Source: Azolla caroliniana (taxonomy: Eukaryota; Polypodiophyta). Taken from it: a DNA stretch of 64,000 nt. The stretch is taken from positions 16,740,001-16,804,000 of the forward strand of contig JBHGNT010000003.1 of assembly GCA_043228905.1 (NCBI GenBank). The letters are read 5' to 3'. Shown here piece by piece: positions 53,340 through 63,698 of the stretch. The number at the start of each line of letters is the position of its first letter. Positions within the stretch are counted from its first letter, which is position 1. Made by a program: the position numbers and the translations under genes. The notes beneath the pieces were generated by a model. The model saw only the letters and a list, made by a program, of their open reading frames with translations, did not search any database and had not been told where the DNA came from.

Positions 53340-55600
53340 CTTCAGCTGCCTCCTCGTCTATTTGGCCTTTAGTTGATCCGGCTCATTCGAATCAAAATCC
53401 TTTTCAGAATCGGTTGCCTTTGATTCATTCCAGCTCTTGTCTAAATTGGATGTCTCCAATTCGTCCTCAATCATCAGACCCTTTACCACATCGAACCACG
53501 TCCAGGTCTTGGCCCTCCAATCGAGTCTGTCCTTCTTGACTGTGATGTCATCACCGCTTGTTCCAACTTTATCGGATGTGCCAACTTCTTCAGTCAACTC
53601 GGGCGTCTTTTTCCTTTTCTTGTTTCCACATGCTTTGGTTGTTTCCTTCTTTCCGGCTACTTGTCTGGTGCCTTTGCCTGTTTTCCCGGTTTCCATTCTG
53701 GTTTCCTCCTCCTTTCTCCCCCTCAAGTGCGGCATGTCGAGATGTTTAAGACCAAGCATCTCCGAAAAATGCTGCAACTTGTTAGTTCTTAGGGTCTTGA
53801 TGAAGATGTCGGCAACCTGTTGATCTGTCCGGACATACCGGAGTTCTACTTCACCACTGAGGACCCGCTCGTGCACAAAGTGATAGTGCACTTCGATGTG
53901 CTTCATCCGAGCATGGAACACATGGTTCTTGGCGAGTTGCATGTTGCTCATGTTGTCGTAGTAGATCGGGATCGGAGTTGGGACTTTGATCTAGAGGTCT
54001 TGCAGCAGCCGCCAAAGCTAGATGGCTTCACAAGTGGCAATGGTAGCGCCCTGATACTCAGCCTCAGTGCTCGAAAGAACCACAGTTGGCCGCTTTTTGT
54101 TGCTCCACGCAACAACCACGCTACCCAGAGAGAACATGAATCCGGAAGTAGACCGTCGATCCGACGCTTCTCCGGCCCAATCGACGTCTATATATCCGAC
54201 TAGCTTCTTGGTTATACCATGTCGATATAACAGTCCCCGGTCCTTAATGCCACTAACATACCTCAATATTCGGTGTGCGCACTGAAGGTGCTCCATAGTT
54301 GGTTTCTGCATGAAGTGACTTATCGCTCCGACCAGATACCTAATGTCAGGTCGGGTGATCGTTAAATAAATAAGGCTTCTGACAATTTGTCGGAACCATT
54401 TCTCATCGCAGGCCGGTCCGGAATCAGGACAAAGCTTCAGGTTCCGGTCTAGGGGTGTGGAGACTAGTCGGCAATCCATCATGCCAAACTTGTACAACAT
54501 ATTCAACACATAATGTCGTTGAGATAACAATATGCCGTCGGGGGTATGGATGACCTCGATCCCGAGGAAGTAATGAAGGTCCCCAGGTCCTTCATTTCGA
54601 AGCGTCCGATTTCAGTGAGGCCCAATTCGGCGATGACTAGATCATCTACATATAACAAGATACATATCGGACTCTCCGAACCTTTCCGAATGAATAAAAA
54701 GGAGTCCGACTTGGGGGCCGCAAACCTCATTAGATGCAATCGGTGCATGATCTTCGAATTCCAAGCATGGGGGGCTTGCTTCAGGCCGTAAAGCGACTTC
54801 TTTAGTCGGCACACTGTCGACTTGTTCATCTCCGACTGAAATCCGAGGGGCTGGATCATGTAGACCCGTTCTTCAAGATCACCTTGAAGAAATGCGTTCT
54901 TCATGTCCATTTGGTGAATATACCACCCCCTTGCCACAATAACCTCTAGCACCACACAAACCGTCGTCATCTTTGCTACCGGAGCGAAGATCTCATCTTA
55001 GTCGATTCCGTGGGTCTACGCGTACCCTTTGGCCACTAGCCAGGCCTTATACCGGTTGACCGAACCGTCAACATTATACTTGACCTTGTACACCCACTTG
55101 CAACCAATCGGTTTGCAATGTCGGGGAGGGTAAACCAGGTCCCATGTGTCATTGGCATCAAGTGCCCGCATCTCTTCCTCCATAGCGGGACGCCATTGTG
55201 CGTCTTTTGCCTCTTCTACATAGCTCTTCAACTCAAGCACTTCCGCCACCTTTGTCATGTATGCATAGTGATTCACCATGTACTTGAGTGATTCACCATG
55301 TACTCATTTTACCCATACCATTTGACGGGGTTCTTCTGGCGGGTCGATTGGCACAGTTTCTATTCTGCTGATTTTTTGGCCGACTAGGACTTCTCTTCCT
55401 AAAGTCCGTCTTCAATCAGCCCGGAATCAGATTCACTCCGATCCGACTCGTCTCTGCCGGTGTCATATTCCGGCATCTTCTTCTTCCCCTTCTCTTTGCG
55501 TGTGAACCATCTCCTCGGTTCATTGTGCGGGGAGAGCATGACCGAGTGTCTAGTACTCACCGCCTCTTCATCTGATTGGTCATGCCAACTCAATCGCTCA
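53340..55600 (-). pseudogene. Copia R RT, RNase H and C-terminal extension
   Basis: 55279-55016: MRALDANDTWDLVYPPRHCK, KYNVDGSVNRYKAWLVAKGY. 54970-54503: HQMDMKNAFLQGDLEERVYM, CRLKKSLYGLKQAPHAW, CILLYVDDLVIAEL. 54530-54018: SLIYLTITRPDIRYLVGAIS, GYIDVDWAGEASDRRSTSGF, VVLSSTEAEYQGATIATCEA. 53951-53358: HIEVHYHFVHERVL, then the extension ending TWFDVVKGLMIEDE and FDSNEPDQLKAK. A few frameshifts. It covers the RT/RNase H segment missing from D, so it serves as the family reference. Confidence 0.87.
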
Positions 55601-55646
55601 TGCGGCCCACTTAGCCAGAATGAGATCGGACTCTGATCTAGAGTAC

Positions 55647-56010
55647 CGAATTGTCACGGATCATAAGCTCAAGAGACAAGCAAGAAGATAACCAAATGGA
55701 CAAGAAAGAAGATAGTATTAAAGGAAAGACTCCATAACTGGTGTTGTTCACCTTGAATTCCTTTAAGGTGAACTCCTCTATTTATACTACATGGCATGCA
55801 TACTTGTTGCACGCATGTAAATCTACAATAGAGCATGTAGGTATGCATGCATGTGCCAAGTGTAAATACTACAAGGGAGAAACTATGCACATGATGCTAG
55901 CAAAATAATAAGGACCAATTACATACATAACTATGTACTAGATATCTTGGTTAACTCATAATACTAGATTATAACATGGTCGTGTCAAGAGTTCGAATCT
56001 TGACACGAAT
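55647..56010. repeat. Solo LTR S (354 bp) with perfect CGAAT target duplication
   Basis: LTR 55652-56005, TGTCACGGATC...AATCTTGACA, flanked by CGAAT at 55647-55651 and 56006-56010. It lies in the linker of copia R. The right end contains a B-box-like AGTTCGAATCT (55990-56000) preceded by TTGGTTAACTC, so this LTR also ends in a tRNA-like module. No internal region is present; family not otherwise represented here. Confidence 0.85.
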
Positions 56011-56032
56011 CCCGTTTCATCTTCTGCCTATA

Positions 56033-56341
56033 TCATTTCAGGCTCATTGGCCTCATCCTCCGGAATTGGGTCGAGTCGGACATTGGAGCCAATAGAGAGT
56101 GCCATGATGTTGACTCATCAAATTCTACATCTCGGCTCACTCGAACTTGTTTTGTTCGGGGATTATAACACGTATACCCCTTTTGCTCATGTGAGTAGCC
56201 GACAAGGATGCACATGTCCGACTTCGGGTCTAGCTTTCTCTGTTGCTCATCCGGCACATGCACATATGCAATGCTACCGAATATCTTAACTTGGTGCCTT
56301 GAATTCGGCTTCCACCCGAAATACAGCTCATGTGTTGCCAC
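56033..56341 (-). pseudogene. Copia R integrase C-terminal fragment
   Basis: MATHELYFGWKPNSRHQVKI, FGSIAYVHVPDEQQRKLDPK, GYSHEQKGYTCYNPRTKQVR, VSRDVEFDE: the conserved post-integrase block of the D/H lineage, cut at 56342 by the LTR of H. Confidence 0.87.
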
Positions 56342-56342
56342 C

Positions 56343-56637
56343 TGTTGAGAATCAAGCTCAACTTGGTCTAGTGTGTGAACTCACCTTGAGAGTGAAGAGA
56401 CACTCCAATGGTCAAGAGTCACCATTATGTCACCACTTTGTATTCTAGCATTTAGTATGAGTCATAGAATCATATTCTATGACACATAACTTATGAGTTT
56501 TCACATTCCCCATGCTCCATGAGGCTTGTAGTTAATGAAGAGAGAGGGTGTCTACATAAAGCACCCTCCTCCCACCTTGTAGCATGTTGAGTCTTTCTCC
56601 TTTGTCAATATACTTTTACCTTGCGTATTCTCTGTGT

Positions 56638-56675
<38 letters not shown>

Positions 56676-56733
56676 CACACACATAACTCACATCTCTTCC
56701 ACTTCACAAGAATCCATCTCTTGATTCTTTACA
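56343..56733 (+). repeat. 5' LTR of copia H (391 bp)
   Basis: TGTTGAGAATCAAG...CTTGATTCTTTACA, a long imperfect terminal inverted repeat. A (CT)n microsatellite lies at 56640-56671. Confidence 0.9.
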
Positions 56734-56745
56734 TGGTATCAAAGC
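56734..56745 (+). promoter_or_regulatory. Primer-binding site of copia H
   Basis: TGGTATCAAAGC, one mismatch from the Met-tRNA complement, directly after the LTR. Confidence 0.88.
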
Positions 56746-56893
56746 AATTTGGTAGCTCGATCTAGCCCATTCGCCTCATCGTGATCGTGTGTTGTACTCT
56801 ACGCCGACGACCAAGAACCGGCTCATAGCTATCGTAGCTTCGCTACATAGCTCGCATTCGAAGAGAGAAGAAGAAGAAGAAGAATCAACATAA

Positions 56894-59800
56894 TGAATAC
56901 TCAAATGGGGAGCGCTCTCCCTACCGAGAAGTTAGATCGAAACAACTTCTCATCTTGGGAGTACAAGATGCACCAATACCTTGTCGGACAAGGCTATTGG
57001 AGCTACATCAAAGGAGTGCATGAAGACCGACCCGCCGAAGCGGCTCCCGGATACACGACATGAGAGCAAGCCGCAAGCCGCGTGATGTATTGTTTGGCGA
57101 CATGTGTTCAGGACCACATGCTCGGTTACATTCGAGAAGCCAAGACGCCGAAGGAAGTGGTAAAATCTACGAAAGATTTTCCGCCAACACGACCGTGAGG
57201 AAGCTTCAACTCTGCCAAGAGTTGAACAACATTCAACAAAGGGACATGTCCATCACGACATACACCTTGAAGATCAAGGAGCTTTGCGACTTGCTCAGCT
57301 CAATAAGCGTAAGTATAGATGATGATGAGATGGTGCAAATATGCCTCGGCGGCCTCGCACCACGGTTCGGCGCGATGTGAACCGCCGTTCTAGCACGGGA
57401 GAAATCTCCCTCCTTCTTCGAGCTCCAATCAATGCTATTGGTCGAAGAAAACCACATGCGTACAAGGAGCAATGAGTCAGAAGGCCACATGCTCTACACG
57501 CACTCTAATGGAGGAAGAGGACGCGGACGAGCAAGAGGCCGATTCGGCCAAGGACAAGGCGGAGGAGGTCTGACCTACAACAACAACTCCCAATTTCGGC
57601 CACAAAACGGAGGCCAACGAGGAACCTTCGCAAGAAGGGGGAGCTTCCACTCCGGCCCGAGCCGTCAAAACGCAACCGAATGCGGATATTGCGGAAAGCT
57701 CGGCCACCACGAAGAAGAGTGCCGAAAGAAGATGCGTGAATCGGCTTCCACAAGCCGACAACTCACGAATTACGCACACAACTCCGACCGTGGCGAAATG
57801 TACGTGCATAACTCTGACTACGAAGATTGTGGCGGAATGTATGCGCACAACTCCGACCGTGGCGGAATGTTCATGATGAAACATAAAGCAAACTCTATGT
57901 CGGCCGCTACCTCAACTAGTGCCTCTGGTCCGGAAGAGGTATGGTTCGTCGATTCCGGTGCCTCGAACCATATGACATCGCATCAAGAATGGTTCCGAGA
58001 ACTTTGAGAGCCAGACTGACCCGGCTATGTCGAAACCGGAGACGACACTACGCACCCGATTCAGCACATTGGCAATGTTCTGTTCAGAAAAGAAGGTAAG
58101 CAAAATTACATTAAAAATGTCTTGCATGTATCAACCATTACGAAGAATTTGGTCTCCGTCGGCCAAATTGTAGAGCAAGGGATGCAAGTTCGATTTAATC
58201 AAGGCGGTTGCTTCATCGAAAAAGAGGGCCGACTCATCGCACGCGGACGAAGAGAGGGATGGATGTTCATTCTCGATTCACGCGAGATGAAATCCGCCAT
58301 GTTTGCGAAAAACACGAAAGCCGACTCCGACATAGAGCTATGGCACAAGCGAATCGGCCACATCAATCTCAACAAACTCAAAGCAATGAAATCGAAAGGA
58401 GTCGTCATTGGACTCCCGACATTCAAAGAGAAGGAGATTGAAGGTGTATGTGAAGCGTGCCAATTCGGCAAGCAACACCGACACCCATTCCCGAAAGAGC
58501 GGAACGTGAGCAAAGGTCTACTCGACGTAGTCCATTCCGACGTATGGGGACCGGCGCAGACGGCTACATTCGGCGGATGCCGATATTACGTGCTCTTCAT
58601 CGACGACTTCTCTAGGCACACTTGGATCTACCCGATGCGGAAAAAGAGCGAACTGTTCGGACACTTCCAAATTTTCAAGAATGAAGTCGAGAAAGCCACG
58701 GGCCGACATGTACGATGCCTTTGATCGGATGGCGGCAAGGAGTACTTCTCGGACGATTTCACGGCGTACCTCCGAAAGGAAGGAATTCGGTGAGAATTCA
58801 CTTGTCGACACACTCCGCAACAAAACGGAGTAGCCGAGCGCAAAAATCGGCACATCCTCGAAGTAGCGCGGGCCATGATGAACGAGAAGCATATGCCCAA
58901 GTCATATTGGGCCGAAGCTGCAAATACGGTCGTCTACCTAATGAACCGGTGCACAACATCCGGCGTGCACGAGGTCACTCCGCACGAAAAATTCTTCGGA
59001 AAGAAGCCGAACCTATCACATGCTCGGATATTCGGCTCCATTGCGTACGTGCACATCCCCGACGAGAAGCGTCAAAAGCTCGACCCGAAGTCGGAGAAAT
59101 GTATCCTCATTGGATACTCACTGGAGCAAAAGGGGTACAAGTGCTACAACCCCTCAACTCGAAAATCTTGAGTAAGTCGAGACGTCGTTTTTGACGAGTC
59201 CGCATCCTGGTACGCACTAGAGACAACTCCAACTCCGACTCCGCTTGACCCGGAATTCGCCGAACAAGAGATCGAGGATGAAGATTGCCTTATGCGCATA
59301 TTCGAAGAAAGTCCGATCACGACCCGATTGGGCGGACCACAAGAACCTTTGAGCGATCAAAGCACATCACGGCCTAGCCCGAAGATGGACAAAGGCAAGG
59401 CGAAAATGTCGGAATACGAAGATGATCGCTTCAACGACGATGAGTCGACTCACTCACTCAACAGTGAGTTCGGTGGTTTCGAGGTACCAATCGGAGCCAA
59501 GAAAGCCCTCATCTCTGCAAATGAAAAGCTCCGCCGATCCACTCGTGAAAAGAACCCCGTAAGCCGATTCGGCTACAACGATTATATGGCGTACCATTAC
59601 GCCTTTATAATGAAGGTAGTGACAGTACGGGAGCTGGAAACCTTTTCGGAAGGCGTGAAGGACCCGCGATGGATTGAAGCAATGAACGAGGAAATGTAGG
59701 CACTACGGAAGAACGAGACGTGGGATCTCGTTCCCACCTCACCACACAAAAAGGCGATCGGATGCAGATGGATCTACAAGGTGAAGTATAACGCCGATGG

Positions 59801-60001
59801 CTCTGTGAACCGCTACAAAGCTTGACTCATAGCGAAAGGATACGCTCAGACGCATGGCATCGACTACAAAGAGACCTTTGCCCCGGTGGCAAAGATGACG
59901 ATGGTGCGGACCGTAATTGCGATTGCCGTGGCGAAAGGGTGGCACCTCCATGAAATGGACGTCAAGAACGCCTTTCTACAAGGCGAATTAGAAGAGGAGG
60001 T
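56894..60001 (+). pseudogene. Copia H gag-pol, many stops
   Basis: Gag MNTQMGSALPTEKLDRNNFS, frameshift near 57160, knuckle CGYCGKLGHHEEEC near 57680, preceded by a G/R-rich stretch and followed by four copies of a (A/V)HNSDRG-like repeat. Protease VWFVDSGASNHMTSHQEW. Integrase LWHKRIGH, ACQFGKQHRH, HSDVWGP, D in FIDDFSRHTW, SDGGKEYF, E in NGVAERKNRH. Then the acidic linker and RT start. In-frame TGA at 58005, 58722, 58791, 59169 and 59823 and TAG at 59697; at 58791, 59169, 59823 (CGA) and 59697 (CAG) the related element D still has the sense codon. Confidence 0.9.
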
Positions 60002-60436
60002 TGTTACCGGCCGGGAAAGGAGTCCAGAGTGGGAAACGGAGAGCTAATTAAGTAGTAGGAATGTGGTTGTAATTAAGCTATGAGTGTGGACGGACGGACC
60101 GGAATCGGTATGCCGTTCCGGATCCGGACCGATCCCGAACAGGTGCGGATGGCACCGTTTTGTAATACAGACCGGAAACCTATTTAAAGGCCCGTATACA
60201 ATGTAATAGTTAGCGGTTAATTAATGAAAGCTTAAGCGTTGTTATATCTCTGTGTGTTAATTGTCGTTCTGTCTTAATTGTTATATCTTACGCGTGTTAT
60301 GAAGACGATCCTAATAAGCAACTTAACTAAGTCGGATTAAGCGTTGAAGTCTAATCCGGTTGCCGTAACACCCTTTGGTGAAGTGTCTCGCGTAGACACC
60401 CTGTGTGAGGTCATTGTCCGGCCCGAAGAGTTAACA
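60002..60436 (+). repeat. LTR of Tat-like element G (435 bp)
   Basis: TGTTACCGGCC...GAGTTAACA, TATA-like CTATTTAAAGGCC near 60179, followed by CACCTTTTGGCGACC, a primer-site context like those of E and F. Inserted in the RT of copia H; flanking left pentamer GAGGT. Confidence 0.8.
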
Positions 60437-62340
60437 CACCTTTTGGCGACCACTAAGGCGACCCCCTTTTGGAGACAGAGTCGAAGAATGATACGCTGCG
60501 AAGAATGATGCAACCCTCATCAACGCGAAATCAAATCGACAATGTGTGAGAACTGGTGGAAATGTAAGAAAGAACGATGGCGCGATAACTATTCACTGCA
60601 GAATTAGGCAAGAAAAGCGGCAAATGATGGCAATGATGTGCGGCAATGCAAGCCATAGCGACTAAGTGCAAGAAATGGCGAAAATATGCAAATGACGGTG
60701 ACAATGTTCAGCAAAAGTATGTGCGAGTGAAGCGGAAAATGACATGTTCTCTACTGCACGATTTTGCTGCTATCAACGGTATTTTGAGTGTGTTTTGTTG
60801 GTTAGGTTGGGTCTATTTGGCTTGAATCTAATCGCAAAAGAAAAGATAAAGATAAGAGCATGATGGCACTGTCTGGAAGAAGTGGATGAAGACGAAGAGA
60901 CATACAAACACAACAGAAAAGACAAGCGCCATACAGGATAATGATGAACAAAAATCAAGACGGCCAGACAAACGAACCGATAAAGATGGCATTGGAGACG
61001 ATTGGAGATGATGATGGAGCCGGAAGATAGGCCGGACAATGGCTAGAGTGGCAACTAACGGATAACCGATGAAGCCAGATACCAGAACCACTGAAAGGAG
61101 AGGTTGAACACTGACGATGACTGCTAGAGACTAGCCTGAGCAGTGGCCGAACAACAACGAGCGGCAACCGAACAAGGCCATACGACGAAGACAAAGGACA
61201 AAGAAATACACGAAATAGCCAAATAGAGATTATCGAAGGGCCGGAAAGAAAGTGATGGTCGGGCCGAACAGAAAGCCAGACGAGCCGAATGGACAAGTAC
61301 TAGACAACTGACGACCGGATAGACGACGAGAGGATGACCGGAACGGACGGACACGCCGGACAAGGCGACGGACGAGCGGCCAAAAAGTAGCAACAGCGGA
61401 CTATGGCCGTACAGAGATAGCAACGGAGCCGGAGACACAGAGGCGGACTCAAACGGATGGGAACCGACAGAGACGGTGATAGAGTCCGCAACAGAGGCAG
61501 CCGGACAACAGCCGACACAATGATGGAAAAGGCCGGTGAGGCCGAAAGGGCGCGACCACACCGATTGTCGGACAGTGGACGAGACGGCCGGGACGACTGA
61601 CCGAACGCACGGTCGAAAGAGGAGGACGACAACCGAACACCGACAGAGACGGAGGAGAGGCCGGAGAGCGACCTAAGAGCGGTCGTAGTGGCCGAACGGA
61701 GGCGGCTGGACAAGGACGACATCAGTGGTCGGAGATGGCCCCGGCAGGAGATGGAGACGGACGAGCGACCAAAGAGTGGCCGAGGAACTGCCGAAGCGGC
61801 CGTAATAGCCAAACAGTGGCCCGAGTGGCCAAACGGGCTGGACAGACGACCAACCACGACAACCAAAACAAAGACAACACAGAGAAGAAAGAGGTAGACA
61901 TGCAGAAAATAAGAAGAAGAGAGAAGAGAAATGCAAGGAAGAAAAAGAACAGTGAAGGAAGAAAAAGATGTCATGGAAGAAGAGAAAGACACCAAAAACC
62001 ACAGACAGACAAAGAAGCAACCGGGAGAGACAGAGAAGTAGAAATGAAGAAAGAGAAGAGAAGGAGACACAAATGGACCAACAGACAGAAGAAGAGAAAA
62101 AATGAAGAAAGAGAGGAAGACAAAACAGAAAGGAAAAAGGAAAAGACAAAGACAAGGGCAACAAATTTCAAAACCTTGAGGGTACCCATTGCAAATTCAA
62201 AAGTTCGAGGGTATATATTAGAGTTTCAATAACCAAAGGGCAACGAGGCAATTTCGAAAACTCATCTACCTAAAAGAAATGGACGTGATCCACACACAAC
62301 TCACAAGATACAAAGAAGAACACACATACATACAACGTCT
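60437..62340 (+). other. Non-coding leader of G, including a T-depleted purine-rich stretch (about 60830-62230)
   Basis: No gag or pol motif is found. From about 60830 the plus strand is rich in G, A and C and poor in T, with many CGGAC/GGCCGAA/AAGAGAGA phrases. T-depletion removes stop codons from both strands, so long frames appear (up to about 256 codons on minus, 165 on plus at 61735-62232, the latter K/R/E-rich). They are low-complexity and are not called genes. Confidence 0.6.
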
Positions 62341-62531
62341 ATTTAACGACCCGAATGATGTTACCAAAGTTCATAAGCCGACAGAACGATAAGGTTCGTG
62401 TCGCGGAAGATTCGTTGACCGACAAAGATGTTTGAGTCAAGCACTCTGATCGAGGGAGTCGATCGTTGAAAGGATCGATGGAAGTTCCGGTCGAAGAAAT
62501 ATCATCATCAAAGCATGTGGGATCGACATGC

Positions 62532-62556
62532 AAGGCACTTTCCCACGGGCGTGCCA
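62532..62556 (+). promoter_or_regulatory. Inverted primer-site-like motif before LTR F
   Basis: AAGGCACTTTCCCACGGGCG followed by TGCCA. It matches 22298-22322 of element E at all but three or four positions and sits at the same place, just before an LTR. Confidence 0.6.
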
Positions 62557-62561
62557 TATTG

Positions 62562-63073
62562 TGTTACCCCGTACGAGATGTACGGAGAGTCAAGTGTGAT
62601 GATCGAGGGTCGAATGTTATCATGATGTTGTTGTGTATGTGTAGGAGGCATAAATGTAATTGTGAGTCGATACGTATGTGAACACATGCACACGTGTGTG
62701 CATGTGGATGGATACGAGGAGGTGTGAATGAGTGTCCAGTATGAATGCTCGAGGGGGCCTACACCCCTATGTATCTACCCCCTCTTGTACTATTTAACCC
62801 CTTATGGGGAATGAATGAAACATGAATGAACATTTTCTCTCTAATCTCTCTCTCTTTGACACCTTTTCTCTTCTCTCTCCCTCTCTCACATTGAACCCCC
62901 CTTGGGAGGGGGGTGGAGCCATTCTAGGCACCACCCCCCACCCCGCAATGCTTCTCTATATGATCTCTCTCACCATCATACTCTCCATCACCATGTCTAT
63001 CTTCATTACCAATCATCATAGTTATCATTCATCATCGTCGTCGTCCTTAACCCTAACCCTAAAACGTACAACA
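62562..63073 (+). repeat. LTR of Tat-like element F (about 512 bp)
   Basis: TGTTACCCCG...CGTACAACA, with TATA-like CTATTTAACCCC near 62790 and CT-rich runs. Preceded by a 3'-end motif and followed by CCTTTTGGCGACC, so it borders internal sequence on both sides. The left boundary is inferred from the E comparison. A 223-codon frame (62822-63493) crosses LTR, primer site and integrase, and only its second half is meaningful. Confidence 0.65.
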
Positions 63074-63089
63074 CCTTTTGGCGACCAGG
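63074..63089 (+). promoter_or_regulatory. Primer-site region of element F
   Basis: CCTTTTGGCGACCAGG right after the LTR, same core as element G (60439 onward) and similar to E. Confidence 0.6.
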
Positions 63090-63094
63090 AACAA

Positions 63095-63493
63095 CAGTTG
63101 GCCAGCATCCTACATTTAGAATTGGAGCAACGGCGACGGAAAGCATTCGTCGACCGGCACAGGAAAGGTAACGAAAAAATGTTCGCAATCGGCAAACCAG
63201 TGTTAGTATTCCAAACCCGGATGGGCAAGATGCCAGGTAAACTAAGGTTTAGATGGACTGGACCATATTGGCTAACACGGGAGTATAATGGGTCCTACCA
63301 GTTGGGGACACTTGCCGGCGAAGTGCTGGGCAAATGGGTCAACGGATTCCGGTTAAAGGCATATAGAGGACCGATGCCTAAGAACCCATTTGAGCAAAGG
63401 ACCGACTTCAACCACCAAGACGGCAGAGACGGCAAGCCGGGAACCGGAGAGAATGAGGCCGGTAAGGGTCCGGGAGGACCAACGGACATGTGA
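63095..63493 (+). pseudogene. Element F integrase C-terminal domain joined to the primer site
   Basis: QLASILHLELEQRRRKAFVD, then RHRKGNEKMFAIGKPVLVFQ, MGKMPGKLRFRWTGPYWLTR, WVNGFRLKAYRGPMPKNPFE, and a G/D/E tail, stop 63491-63493. It aligns with E 18860-19165 without gaps in the core. Gag, protease, RT, RNase H and the integrase catalytic core are absent: the sequence goes from primer site to this domain within about 20 bp. Confidence 0.85.
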
Positions 63494-63520
63494 CGTCACA
63501 CTAATAATAATAATAACTAA

Positions 63521-63563
63521 AAGAAAAAAAGAAAAAAAAAGAAAAAAAAGAAAAGAAAAAACA
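63521..63563 (+). promoter_or_regulatory. Internal A/G tract between pol and the 3' ORF of F
   Basis: AAAAGAAAAAAAG repeated units, same relative position as 19215-19256 of E. Confidence 0.45.
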
Positions 63564-63698
63564 ATCATGCAAAAGCGAGGAATGAATGGATGAAAGAGCG
63601 TGGAGCGAAAAGGTACATCGTGGGCATTTAAAGCGCCACCATAGGACATAATGCTATTTTAAGTACGCGACATGCACAAATTCGAAAAAGGCGCCAGA

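Larger units (their letters stand above)
52670..56342 (-). mobile_element. Copia R (D family), 3' part, containing solo LTR S and cut by H
   Basis: Minus strand: LTR at 53106-52670, C-terminal extension and RNase H/RT (53300-55280), linker, solo LTR S (55652-56005), integrase end (56341-56033). Copia H begins at 56343. The 5' half should lie right of the window. Confidence 0.85.
56343..60001 (+). mobile_element. Copia H, 5' part, cut in RT by element G
   Basis: LTR 56343-56733, PBS, gag, protease, integrase and the start of RT up to [11 protein letters not shown] at 59999, where the L-type LTR of G begins. The rest should lie right of the window. Target flank on the left CCACC. Confidence 0.9.

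Noticed and set aside
61300-62070. Open frame of about 256 codons on the minus strand, Ser/Leu/Phe-rich
   Set aside because: It lies opposite a T-depleted purine-rich strand; loss of A on the minus strand removes stops by composition alone, and no domain is seen.
62822-63493. Single 223-codon protein
   Set aside because: The first half is LTR and primer-site sequence; only the integrase C-terminal part is homologous to anything.
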